Below are positions 1 to 6,526 of a stretch of 19,777 nucleotides of DNA, one piece after another (within the stretch, counting starts at the first letter, position 1; each line of letters starts with the position of its first letter). The position numbers and the translations under genes were made by a program. Source of the DNA: an uncultured Parabacteroides sp. (GTDB lineage Bacteria > Bacteroidota > Bacteroidia > Bacteroidales > Tannerellaceae); the NCBI GenBank assembly GCA_937890135.1, contig CALBYC010000185.1, forward strand, positions 1-19,777. Reading direction: 5' to 3'. The notes beneath the pieces were generated by a model. The model was not told where the DNA came from and made no database searches. It worked only from the letters and a program-made list of their open reading frames with translations.

Positions 1-627
1 AGCAGTAGCAGCTTTTATTTGAGACTCGACTATAGCAGAACACTTCAGATAGTCCTGAATATATTGGTCTTTGAAGTTCGGGTCTGCCTGCATTTTCTTC
101 AACGAAGCAAACATATAATAAGAAATCGCCTTCACTTCGCAGTCATTTCCGTTCTCATCAATCACTTCTTTCAACCAGCCATACAGCTTGTCGATATCCA
201 ATTTATCCCCGGCATACTTTACATAATCTTCTGCTTTGTTTGCGACAATCCAGTCTTTACCATATTTACGGTCATTACCGAAATATTTGACACGTTTGTC
301 GTAAACTTCCATTAGTTCATCGACCAACTGCGCTTTTTTAGCCGCATCCTTTTCATTATCTAACTTCCATGAAAGAATACGAACGCCATACAGATACAAG
401 TCTTTTGTAGAAGCAGGACACTCCGTATAACAAATCCTCCAAAACGGCTCAGCATCCTTGAAATTACCACCTTTAGCGTATGGAACAAACAAGCTAATGT
501 TTGTAATACAACGAACACTATCTTCGCCTGAACCGAAACGTGTTCCATTGTCCACTCCTTTCTGGGCATAAGCTCCGAATGAGCCCATTGTGCAGCCCAG
601 TGCTAACAATAATACTTTGATCTTCAT
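1..627 (-). CDS. Exported protein of unknown function, possibly TPR-like (C-terminus beyond window)
   Basis: An open frame runs from an ATG at 627 to the left edge without a stop (209 codons), so the protein is incomplete. It begins with a clear signal peptide (MKIKVLLLALGCTMGSFGAYAQ, cleavage expected after AQ), so it should be exported to the periplasm or outer membrane. The mature part is mostly charged and helical-looking, with motifs such as LYGVRILSWKL, LYGWLKEVIDENG and AISYYMFASLKKM. These recall helical repeat (TPR-like) proteins, but I see no textbook TPR consensus. It lies 31 bases downstream of the FadL-like protein gene on the same strand, so it is probably the third gene of the coaX operon. 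I recall similar gene orders in Bacteroidales with a TPR protein here, next to lipopolysaccharide-export genes. That family assignment comes from memory and context. Confidence 0.75.
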   Translation of the reverse strand, partial: MKIKVLLLALGCTMGSFGAYAQKGVDNGTRFGSGEDSVRCITNISLFVPYAKGGNFKDAEPFWRICYTECPASTKDLYLYGVRILSWKLDNEKDAAKKAQLVDELMEVYDKRVKYFGNDRKYGKDWIVANKAEDYVKYAGDKLDIDKLYGWLKEVIDENGNDCEVKAISYYMFASLKKMQADPNFKDQYIQDYLKCSAIVESQIKAATA

Positions 628-658
628 ATCTAATTTTCTTATAAAATTAACCAACTCA

Positions 659-1933
659 TTAGTCTAACTTAAACTTGAAGAACCACCTTTCGTTAAACGT
701 GTAGTTCAATGTTACCCGGAAATATTGCTCGTCAACCATTGAAACATGCCCAGGTTTCACTTTAACATATTCAAAAGCCACATTGACAAGAGAACGGTAA
801 TCCATCAAAGGCAATCCCATACCTACGCTTACGCCATACTCTTTATAACCATAACTTTTATTGTCCGCTGCGCTGGTCGCTTTCACGTATGAATCTCCGA
901 AATGAGCTCCGGCACGGTAACGGACACGTTTGAAGAAATTTTTCGCATCATGTTCGGGCTCATATTCAGCACCTACTGCAATCCGGTAGCGGTTTTGAAA
1001 GTCGCCGGCGTTAGTACCATAACGGGCCTTGCTCCATGTTTCATACAAAAAGTCGGCAGCCACAAGGATATGGTTGGCTTTGACATAAGACGCTCCTATC
1101 CCAAAAGAATTAGGCAAATCATACGCCACATTCCTCAAAGTATCCGTTGCGGTCTCTATGACAGTTCCAGACTGACTTTTCTTCGCCATCATGTCATACG
1201 CCTTCGCATTCAACTTATTCGATGGAGAAAAAGTGGCACCGAAAGTTAAAGACTCAGTCGCACTGACAGGATGCGTGTACTGCAATCCAAAGTCCATTTT
1301 CAAATCACGTACTTCCAAACGCTGGGTACGCTGGTTGACATATGAAGTACCTTCAGTAAAATACAAATTTTGATTATGTTCTATATTGCCAAACAAAAAT
1401 CCGAAATTCGCACCCACCGCCAGCCTTTTCTTCCATATATCTATAGACAAGCCTGCATACACTTGGTTTAATCCGCCTGTGCCAGAATATGTATTTGTAT
1501 AAGACAAACCATTCTCTTCCGTGGCCTGCCCAAACTCATAGCCGACATAGGAATAGGGCAACAAGCCTGCGCTCATGGCCAACCATCTCGTTATCGGGAA
1601 CTGAATGGCTAAATATTCAATATTACCATTTAAATCTTTATATTTGTTTGTCTCATCGCTGTACTTCGCCGATTGCAACGAAGCCCCGAAGTCAAAGATA
1701 AACGTCAGAGAATCCATGCAACTGTAGGATGCCGGATTCATTGGGTTTATCTGTTTAGGAGAACGCAAACCAATTCCCACACCTCCCATGGCTCTTCCGG
1801 CACCGAATGAACGATTTGCCAAATCACCATAGCCCAAACGAGTATATGGAGAAGAGGTGTTGTTCTGTCCGGAAACAACCAAATGGGTCAACATCATGAC
1901 TCCTAAAAAAATAAACTTTTTAAATTTCAACAT
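659..1933 (-). CDS. Outer-membrane beta-barrel protein, FadL/OmpP1-like
   Basis: This 424-residue protein has a signal peptide (MLKFKKFIFLGVMMLTHLVVSGQ, residues 1-23). The Bacteroidales-typical mature start follows: SPYTRLGYGDL, then GRAMGGVGIGLRSP and NPMNPASYS. The remainder alternates polar and hydrophobic residues with many aromatics, and the last strand ends in FKFKLD, as expected of an outer-membrane barrel. The opening resembles the OmpP1/FadL/TodX family, which transports hydrophobic compounds across the outer membrane; the real substrate cannot be read from the sequence. Its ATG lies inside the end of coaX (14-base overlap), which implies translational coupling and one transcript. 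Length is normal for the family, with no disruption. Confidence 0.8.
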   Translation of the reverse strand: MLKFKKFIFLGVMMLTHLVVSGQNNTSSPYTRLGYGDLANRSFGAGRAMGGVGIGLRSPKQINPMNPASYSCMDSLTFIFDFGASLQSAKYSDETNKYKDLNGNIEYLAIQFPITRWLAMSAGLLPYSYVGYEFGQATEENGLSYTNTYSGTGGLNQVYAGLSIDIWKKRLAVGANFGFLFGNIEHNQNLYFTEGTSYVNQRTQRLEVRDLKMDFGLQYTHPVSATESLTFGATFSPSNKLNAKAYDMMAKKSQSGTVIETATDTLRNVAYDLPNSFGIGASYVKANHILVAADFLYETWSKARYGTNAGDFQNRYRIAVGAEYEPEHDAKNFFKRVRYRAGAHFGDSYVKATSAADNKSYGYKEYGVSVGMGLPLMDYRSLVNVAFEYVKVKPGHVSMVDEQYFRVTLNYTFNERWFFKFKLD

Positions 1934-2648
1934 TGTACTCTAAGATTCTATTTAATCCTGTCATCACTAAATTAATGTCTGCAAAGATGGAACTTTTTAA
2001 TCGGCTTTCAAAATAAAAAGAATGTCCACCAGTTAAAAAAACAAAAATATCAGGATACTTTTGTTTCATTTGCTCTATATATCCTTCCATTTCAAACACG
2101 ATTCCATTCACAACTCCAGCCCGTATAGCCTCTTCTGTACATTGTCCGATGTCTGGTATATCTTCTGTTTCCCCGATGTACGGCAATTTGCTGGTATAAT
2201 GGTTCAATGCCTTAAAGCGGGTAGTCATCCCCGGGGAAATGTTTCCTCCCACATATCGGCCCGTAGCGTCCAGAATTTCATAAGTGATGCAAGTGCCCGC
2301 ATCTATAACCAACAAATTGCGGCCCGGACGGTGATGGTAAGCACCTACCACCGCCGCTATCCTGTCTTTTCCCAAAGTATCAGGTGTTTTGTATCCTACC
2401 GTTATCGGCAACTTCACTTGACTGTCAAAAAAGATGAACTTGGAAAGATGGCGCTTGAGGTATGCCACGACTTCATCATCAACAGCCTTCACTGTGGAAA
2501 AAATACCTTTATCCAAGGGGTATGCATGAAATAACGGAGCTAAAACATCCTTATTAAATACCCGATAAACAAATGAAGCCATTATTTTCCAATCTTCAAC
2601 CACGGCTACTTTTGTTGATGAGTTTCCTTGTTCTACGATTAAATTCAC
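1920..2648 (-). CDS. coaX: Type III pantothenate kinase
   Basis: CoaX phosphorylates pantothenate with ATP, the first step of coenzyme A synthesis in the cytoplasm. Family signatures are present: the N-terminal phosphate loop (EQGNSSTK), the DAGTCITYEIL motif with the catalytic aspartate, GGNISPGM, and LTGGH near the end. A glutamate stands where many type III kinases have aspartate in the first loop; I recall this as usual in Bacteroidales. I chose the GTG at 2648 (242 residues, normal length). The frame also extends to an ATG at 2717, but the 23 extra residues lack similarity to a family N-terminus, and a promoter-like pair at 2722-2752 would start transcription near 2717. The gene overlaps the next gene by 14 bases. 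Confidence 0.93.
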   Translation of the reverse strand: MNLIVEQGNSSTKVAVVEDWKIMASFVYRVFNKDVLAPLFHAYPLDKGIFSTVKAVDDEVVAYLKRHLSKFIFFDSQVKLPITVGYKTPDTLGKDRIAAVVGAYHHRPGRNLLVIDAGTCITYEILDATGRYVGGNISPGMTTRFKALNHYTSKLPYIGETEDIPDIGQCTEEAIRAGVVNGIVFEMEGYIEQMKQKYPDIFVFLTGGHSFYFESRLKSSIFADINLVMTGLNRILEYNVEI

Positions 2649-2721
2649 GTCATTGTTTTTTCGGGGAATAATACACTTGCCTAGGTTTCCGGCATCAGCC
2701 CACTTACAAATGAACATTTCC

Positions 2722-2752
2722 CAAATGCACTTTTCTTTATTATCGCTGCAAA
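2722..2752 (-). promoter_or_regulatory. Candidate promoter of the coaX operon
   Basis: On the minus strand TTTG (2749-2752) is followed after 19 bases by TGCATTTG (2722-2729). The Bacteroides housekeeping consensus is TTTG, 19-21 bases, TAnnTTTG, so only one position differs. Transcription would begin near 2717, which supports the GTG start of coaX at 2648. Confidence 0.5.
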
Positions 2753-2801
2753 GAAAAGCAAAATTTATATGAAATGAAAGTTTTTAGGGAATCAAAGTGC
2801 A

Positions 2802-3533
2802 TCAACCTCCCATTCTTTTCACTTTTTCCCAATCCGTCTGTTCTGTCTCAAACTCAGACAAGGCGCAACTATTCCCCATCGGTACGTTCTCATTTCGGTA
2901 TTTCATCCGACTATGCACAATGCTTCGGGCCGACGTATGGAACTCTTTCGCTCCGGTTGCTTGCTCTATTTGCGCGATATTGTCTTCCCGGATTCCGCAT
3001 CCTGGCATAATGATTATCCGTCCGGCTGCTTTTTCCACCAATTGTTTAATCAACGGGATACCTTTTACAGCATTGGGCTGTTGTCCGGATGTAAGAATCC
3101 GGTCACATCCCAAATCCACCAATTCCTCCAATGCGGCAAATGGATCGCGGCACACGTCAAAAGCACGATGGCAAGTCACGGACAAAGGGGATGCTGCGGC
3201 AATCAGCTTTTTCATCAAAGGGATATCGATGCTGCCATCCGCCGTCAAGCAACCAAAGACAACGCCATGGACTTTCAGTTGTTTGCATAGTCCTATATCC
3301 ATCAGCATCGAATCAATTTCCGCCTTCGTGTAAAGGAAATCCCCTCCTCGCGGACGTATGATGACATTGATGTCGATATGCTGGGCCAAATGTTGGGCCA
3401 CCACAATTTCGCCATAACTGGGGGTCGTGCCACCTTCTGGTATGCCGGCACACAATTCCACCCTCCTCGCTCCTCCCCTCTGAGCCTCCAAGCAACTTTG
3501 TGCGGAGTTGGCGCAAACTTCGATGATTCTCAT
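2802..3533 (-). CDS. cutC: CutC family protein (copper homeostasis protein)
   Basis: This 243-residue protein matches CutC along its whole length: the opening IEVCANSAQSCLEAQRGGARRVELCAG, then EGGTTPSYG, IIRPRGGDF, VFGCLTADG, CHRAFDV, ILTSGQQPNA, MPGCGI and FHTSAR. CutC folds as a TIM barrel and is cytoplasmic. It was named for copper tolerance in E. coli, but its biochemical role, and even its copper role, are disputed, so the name should be read as a family label. The start at 3533 lies 12 bases after aroB on the same strand, so both are probably transcribed together from upstream of aroB. No copper-related gene lies nearby. The frame is intact and of normal length. Confidence 0.93.
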   Translation of the reverse strand: MRIIEVCANSAQSCLEAQRGGARRVELCAGIPEGGTTPSYGEIVVAQHLAQHIDINVIIRPRGGDFLYTKAEIDSMLMDIGLCKQLKVHGVVFGCLTADGSIDIPLMKKLIAAASPLSVTCHRAFDVCRDPFAALEELVDLGCDRILTSGQQPNAVKGIPLIKQLVEKAAGRIIIMPGCGIREDNIAQIEQATGAKEFHTSARSIVHSRMKYRNENVPMGNSCALSEFETEQTDWEKVKRMGG

Positions 3534-3545
3534 TTGATCAGGCCA

Positions 3546-4607
3546 TCAAAAACCAAAACATTCCCTGTAAAAGTCGAATGAGGATGTCACCTCTTCTTTA
3601 CTTACATGCTGGTCGATGCGGACATCGCCTATTTGCGAAAGGAGCGTGAAGTTTATCTTGCCTCCCTCGTTCTTCTTGTCATGGGTCATCAGCTCATGCA
3701 AGATATCGTAATCTTTGCAATCGAACAGAAAAGGCGGATAATAGCTTTTGATATAGTAAACGACCTGGCTCAGCTTGTCCATAGGGAAACCGCATACTTT
3801 GTGTGAAAGGAACAATTCGCTGATGATTCCGGCAGCAACGGCATGTCCATGCAATAACGGACATCCTTTCTTAAAGGACAAGCTTTCGTATGCATGCCCT
3901 ATGGTATGTCCGAAATTAAGAGCTTTGCGGATGCCTTGTTCTTTCGGGTCTTTTTCAACAATCTCTTCTTTCACGGCAACCGACTGCGCCACCAAGCGAT
4001 TCAGGAATCCATAATCCATCGTGTCGATATCATATAGCATGACAGAAGCATAGGTTTCCATTGAGCTGATCAGCCCGTGTTTTATCATCTCGGCATATCC
4101 GGATAGGATGTTGTTTCTATCCAATGTGCGCAAGAAGCCACAATCAATAAACACGCACAAAGGCGGGTAGAACGCTCCGATCTCGTTCTTCAAGCCATTG
4201 AAATTAATGCCCGTTTTACCGCCGACAGCCGCGTCGACCGAAGCCATCAAGGTTGTCGGGACATTCACCGTGCGTATGCCGCGCTTGAACGTGGCTCCGG
4301 CAAAACCTCCCATATCCGTAACCATGCCTCCGCCCAAGTTCAAAAGGAGAGAATGGCGCGAGGCACCCTCATTGGACAAATGCTTCCAAACGGCCGACAA
4401 TGATTCCAGATTCTTATGCAAATCGGTCGCCTCGACCACGATAAGTCCGGACTTCTTGACAGCCGGCACATCCTTTATCAAGGGGAAACACTTATCAACT
4501 GTATTTGTATCCGTCAGTACAAACAATTTGTCATAATCCAAGTTTTCCAAGAACAACTGCAACTCTGCTTTTAAATCTTGGCAAATCACCACTTTTTGCT
4601 TTGACAT
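3546..4607 (-). CDS. aroB: 3-dehydroquinate synthase
   Basis: AroB converts DAHP to 3-dehydroquinate, the second step of the shikimate pathway, using NAD and a divalent metal in the cytoplasm. At 353 residues the protein has normal length. Visible motifs are the glycine-rich NAD-binding stretch LGGGMVTDMGGF (91-102), FKRGIRTVNVPTTLMASVDAAVGGKTG (107-133), and the three expected metal ligands: Glu173 in YAEMIKHG, His234 in NFGHTIGHA and His253 in HGHAVAAG. Lys, Arg and Asn positions around the substrate also appear conserved. It is the first gene of a two-gene unit with cutC and diverges from the ECF sigma gene, with 136 bases between the start codons. Confidence 0.96.
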   Translation of the reverse strand: MSKQKVVICQDLKAELQLFLENLDYDKLFVLTDTNTVDKCFPLIKDVPAVKKSGLIVVEATDLHKNLESLSAVWKHLSNEGASRHSLLLNLGGGMVTDMGGFAGATFKRGIRTVNVPTTLMASVDAAVGGKTGINFNGLKNEIGAFYPPLCVFIDCGFLRTLDRNNILSGYAEMIKHGLISSMETYASVMLYDIDTMDYGFLNRLVAQSVAVKEEIVEKDPKEQGIRKALNFGHTIGHAYESLSFKKGCPLLHGHAVAAGIISELFLSHKVCGFPMDKLSQVVYYIKSYYPPFLFDCKDYDILHELMTHDKKNEGGKINFTLLSQIGDVRIDQHVSKEEVTSSFDFYRECFGF

Positions 4608-4636
4608 TTTATGAGGTTATTAATGTTTACAGTGAG

Positions 4637-4644
4637 CAAACATA
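4637..4644 (-). promoter_or_regulatory. Candidate -7 box for aroB-cutC
   Basis: TATGTTTG on the minus strand matches the Bacteroides -7 consensus TAnnTTTG exactly. It ends 29 bases upstream of the aroB start, leaving a short leader. No clear TTTG -33 box is seen at the right distance, so this is a partial match only. Confidence 0.4.
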
Positions 4645-4686
4645 GCGTTTTTTTTGCAGATTTCTGTTAAAAAGCGAGACCATTAT

Positions 4687-4717
4687 CTTGGAGATACGCA
4701 ATATTTAGCTAAATTTA
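4687..4717 (+). promoter_or_regulatory. Candidate promoter of the ECF sigma operon, with overlapping palindromes
   Basis: CTTG (4687-4690) is followed after 19 bases by TAAATTTA (4710-4717). Each box has one mismatch to TTTG / TAnnTTTG. The -7 box overlaps two palindromes, ATTTAGCTAAAT (4703-4714) and CTAAATTTAG (4709-4718), and TTTAGC occurs twice, ten bases apart. A regulator could bind here, or the symmetry may be a by-product of AT-richness. Confidence 0.35.
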
Positions 4718-4743
4718 GCACCCGAAACAAGAAGCTATAATCC

Positions 4744-5301
4744 ATGCAAAATGAAACTGACATAGATAAAGAGCTTGCAAAGCAACTGCAAGACCCCACG
4801 AAAAGGCGTTCCACATTTGCTAGAATCGTAACGCTTTACGGGGAGAAACTGTATTGGCACATCAGGAAAATGGTCTTAAACCATGATGATGCCGACGATT
4901 TGCTGCAGAATACTTTTCTAAAGGCATGGAGCAATTTGGATTATTTCAGGGGGGAAGCCAAAATTTCCACTTGGCTTTTCAAGATAGCCATAAATGAATG
5001 CATTACCTTTTTAAACAAACAGCGGAACTCCAACAACATATCCATTGACGACACGGACGCTTACCTTTTGGAAAAGCTCAAAAGCGACGCTTATTTCTGC
5101 GGTGACGACATACAGAGGAAGCTGCAAGAAGCCGTCCTCAGATTGCCCGAAAAACAACGGCTGGTATTCAACATGAAATACTTTGACGACATGACCTACG
5201 AAGAGATTTCTGAAATAGTCGGGACCACGACCGGAGCACTCAAAGCATCGTATCACCACGCTGTAAAGAAGATTGAAGATTATCTGACCAAAGATGTCTG
5301 A
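4744..5301 (+). CDS. RNA polymerase ECF-type sigma factor
   Basis: This 185-residue protein is a sigma-70 family factor of the extracytoplasmic function type. Region 2 spans about residues 23-95, with the core-binding motif HDDADDLLQNTFLKAW and the -10 recognition helix around STWLFKIAINECITF. Region 4 spans about 127-182, with LPEKQRLVF and the helix-turn-helix YEEISEIVGTTTGALKASYHHA that reads the -35 box. Regions 1 and 3 are absent, as usual for this class. It directs RNA polymerase to a dedicated promoter set. It is followed by a small membrane protein and a secreted CpxP/Spy-like protein, the usual arrangement for a sigma factor held inactive at the inner membrane. The ECF subgroup and the regulon cannot be told from the sequence. 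Confidence 0.95.
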   Translation: MQNETDIDKELAKQLQDPTKRRSTFARIVTLYGEKLYWHIRKMVLNHDDADDLLQNTFLKAWSNLDYFRGEAKISTWLFKIAINECITFLNKQRNSNNISIDDTDAYLLEKLKSDAYFCGDDIQRKLQEAVLRLPEKQRLVFNMKYFDDMTYEEISEIVGTTTGALKASYHHAVKKIEDYLTKDV

Positions 5302-5374
5302 CAAAAAGCGGATAATCCATTAAACCTTTTAAAATGAATATAGTCATACAATTAATATATATATAAATTATATC

Positions 5375-5791
5375 ATGATGGAAGCCAATGACAAAAATCT
5401 TAAAGACATGCGGAAAGGGAATCCCTTTCGTGTGCCCGATGGTTATTTCGAAGGATTGACCGACCGTATGATGGAACAATTGCCAGACGAAATGCCTCAA
5501 TTTGCCGAAGTGAAAGTCACTATGTGGGATCGGATCCGTCCGATACTTTATTTAGCAGCCATGTTTGCGGGATTAGGGCTATTCTTCAAGGCTATCGCCT
5601 TCTTCGATAACTCCGACGGGCTCTCCGGCAAAACAGATTCCCTTATGGTCAACTCGCAAATTCCAACGGACGCATCATGGGAAGGAATGGAATACGATTC
5701 TTTCCCGGAAAACGAGGACAATGAATACTTACAATACTTGGACGACCAATATACGGAGGCTATGATTCAAAACGAATTAAACGACGAATAG
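5375..5791 (+). CDS. Small single-pass membrane protein, putative anti-sigma factor
   Basis: This 138-residue protein has a cytoplasmic-looking N-terminus with the motif NPFRVPDGYFEGLTDRMMEQLP (16-37), one hydrophobic segment (about 56-77, beginning PILYLAAMFAGLGLFF), and an acidic C-terminal tail that should face the periplasm. The NPFxVPxGYF segment is one I recall from small Bacteroidetes proteins encoded next to ECF sigma genes. The gene lies 73 bases downstream of the sigma gene, and topology and position suggest it restrains the sigma factor. The His/Cys zinc anti-sigma signature is absent, so the family name is unsettled. Two ATG codons occur in a row (5375 and 5378); either may be used. 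Role is inferred. Confidence 0.8.
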   Translation: MMEANDKNLKDMRKGNPFRVPDGYFEGLTDRMMEQLPDEMPQFAEVKVTMWDRIRPILYLAAMFAGLGLFFKAIAFFDNSDGLSGKTDSLMVNSQIPTDASWEGMEYDSFPENEDNEYLQYLDDQYTEAMIQNELNDE

Positions 5792-5835
5792 CCCGCCATC
5801 AATGTTATTAATTATTTTTAACCATATATATCGAT

Positions 5836-6303
5836 ATGAATAAAGCTATAATATATATATTTGCAACGTTGACAATGACAACACCCAGCGTGATGGATGC
5901 ACAAGGGCCAAAGGAAAACAAGAAATTCAATCTGGAGGCTTTTGAATCAAGGAAAGGGGCTTTTTTGACGGCAGAGCTGGAGCTTACTCCAGATGAAGCA
6001 GCAGAATTTATCCCTTTATGCAATGAATTGCAACGCAAAAAGTTTGAAATCGGTCAGGATTGTCGTAGCAAACATAAACTCATCAAAAGAGCGAAAAGGG
6101 AAAACAAGGATGTTTCTGACGACACTTACAAGAAAACGATGAACGTTTGTTTGGAAAGCCGAATCAAAGAAGCTGAAATAGAAAAAGAGTATTATGACAA
6201 GTTCCTTCAAATATTGACTCCTGAAAAACTGTACAAATACAAAGATGCAGAAATGAAATTTTGGGAGAAATACATGAGGGAGCAACATAAAAAGAAAAAA
6301 TAA
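5836..6303 (+). CDS. Secreted CpxP/Spy-like helical protein
   Basis: This 155-residue protein starts with a signal peptide (residues 1-23, ending VMDAQ) and is otherwise helical and highly charged, finishing in a lysine-rich tail (QHKKKK). Two LTP motifs, LTPDEAAEF (50-58) and LTPEKLYKY (127-135), lie at the two ends of the folded part, as the paired LTxxQ motifs do in CpxP and Spy, periplasmic stress sensors and chaperones of Proteobacteria. Two cysteines lie between the motifs. It is the third gene of the sigma unit, 44 bases after the membrane protein gene. It may be a periplasmic sensor or a target of the pathway. The similarity is in pattern only; homology needs a profile search. Confidence 0.8.
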   Translation: MNKAIIYIFATLTMTTPSVMDAQGPKENKKFNLEAFESRKGAFLTAELELTPDEAAEFIPLCNELQRKKFEIGQDCRSKHKLIKRAKRENKDVSDDTYKKTMNVCLESRIKEAEIEKEYYDKFLQILTPEKLYKYKDAEMKFWEKYMREQHKKKK

Positions 6304-6366
6304 AGAAATTATTATCATTATTTGTGTTTTTTGTTTAGATTTAGTTTTGGCGTTTAATTTTAGGGA

Positions 6367-6400
6367 GGGGCAGCGATGTGAATCGGTCCCCTTTTTGTTT
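6367..6400 (+). terminator. Intrinsic terminator of the sigma-factor operon
   Basis: GGGG (6367-6370) pairs with CCCC (6388-6391), and the inner CGAT (6374-6377) pairs with ATCG (6382-6385) around a GTGA loop. TTTTTGTTTT follows at once. It lies 64 bases after the stop codon of the secreted protein gene. Confidence 0.65.
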
Positions 6401-6450
6401 TATATCCCCCCAGCCGCAAGCATTGAAATGGTTGAATGTATCCTTTCAGG

Positions 6451-6483
6451 AAAAAGGATGCGACCGTTGCGTGGAATGGTCGC
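6451..6483 (-). terminator. Probable terminator of the fimbrial operon
   Basis: Read on the minus strand, GCGACC (6478-6483) pairs with GGTCGC (6460-6465) across a 12-base loop. Four bases later comes a run of five T (6451-6455). It begins 44 bases past the stop of the 1856-residue gene. The region can also form alternative stems (see findings). Together with the plus-strand terminator it separates two convergent operons. Confidence 0.5.
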
Positions 6484-6526
6484 AACCTTTCCGCACAACG
6501 GCTGCAGTCATTTTCATCTGCCGCCC

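Noticed and set aside
2797..3333. 178-codon plus-strand open frame
   Set aside because: It is fully antisense to cutC, whose motifs are unmistakable.
5351..5373. AT-rich ATATAT tract before the membrane protein gene
   Set aside because: It is ordinary AT-rich leader sequence for Bacteroidetes. No promoter pair or stable hairpin could be placed on it.
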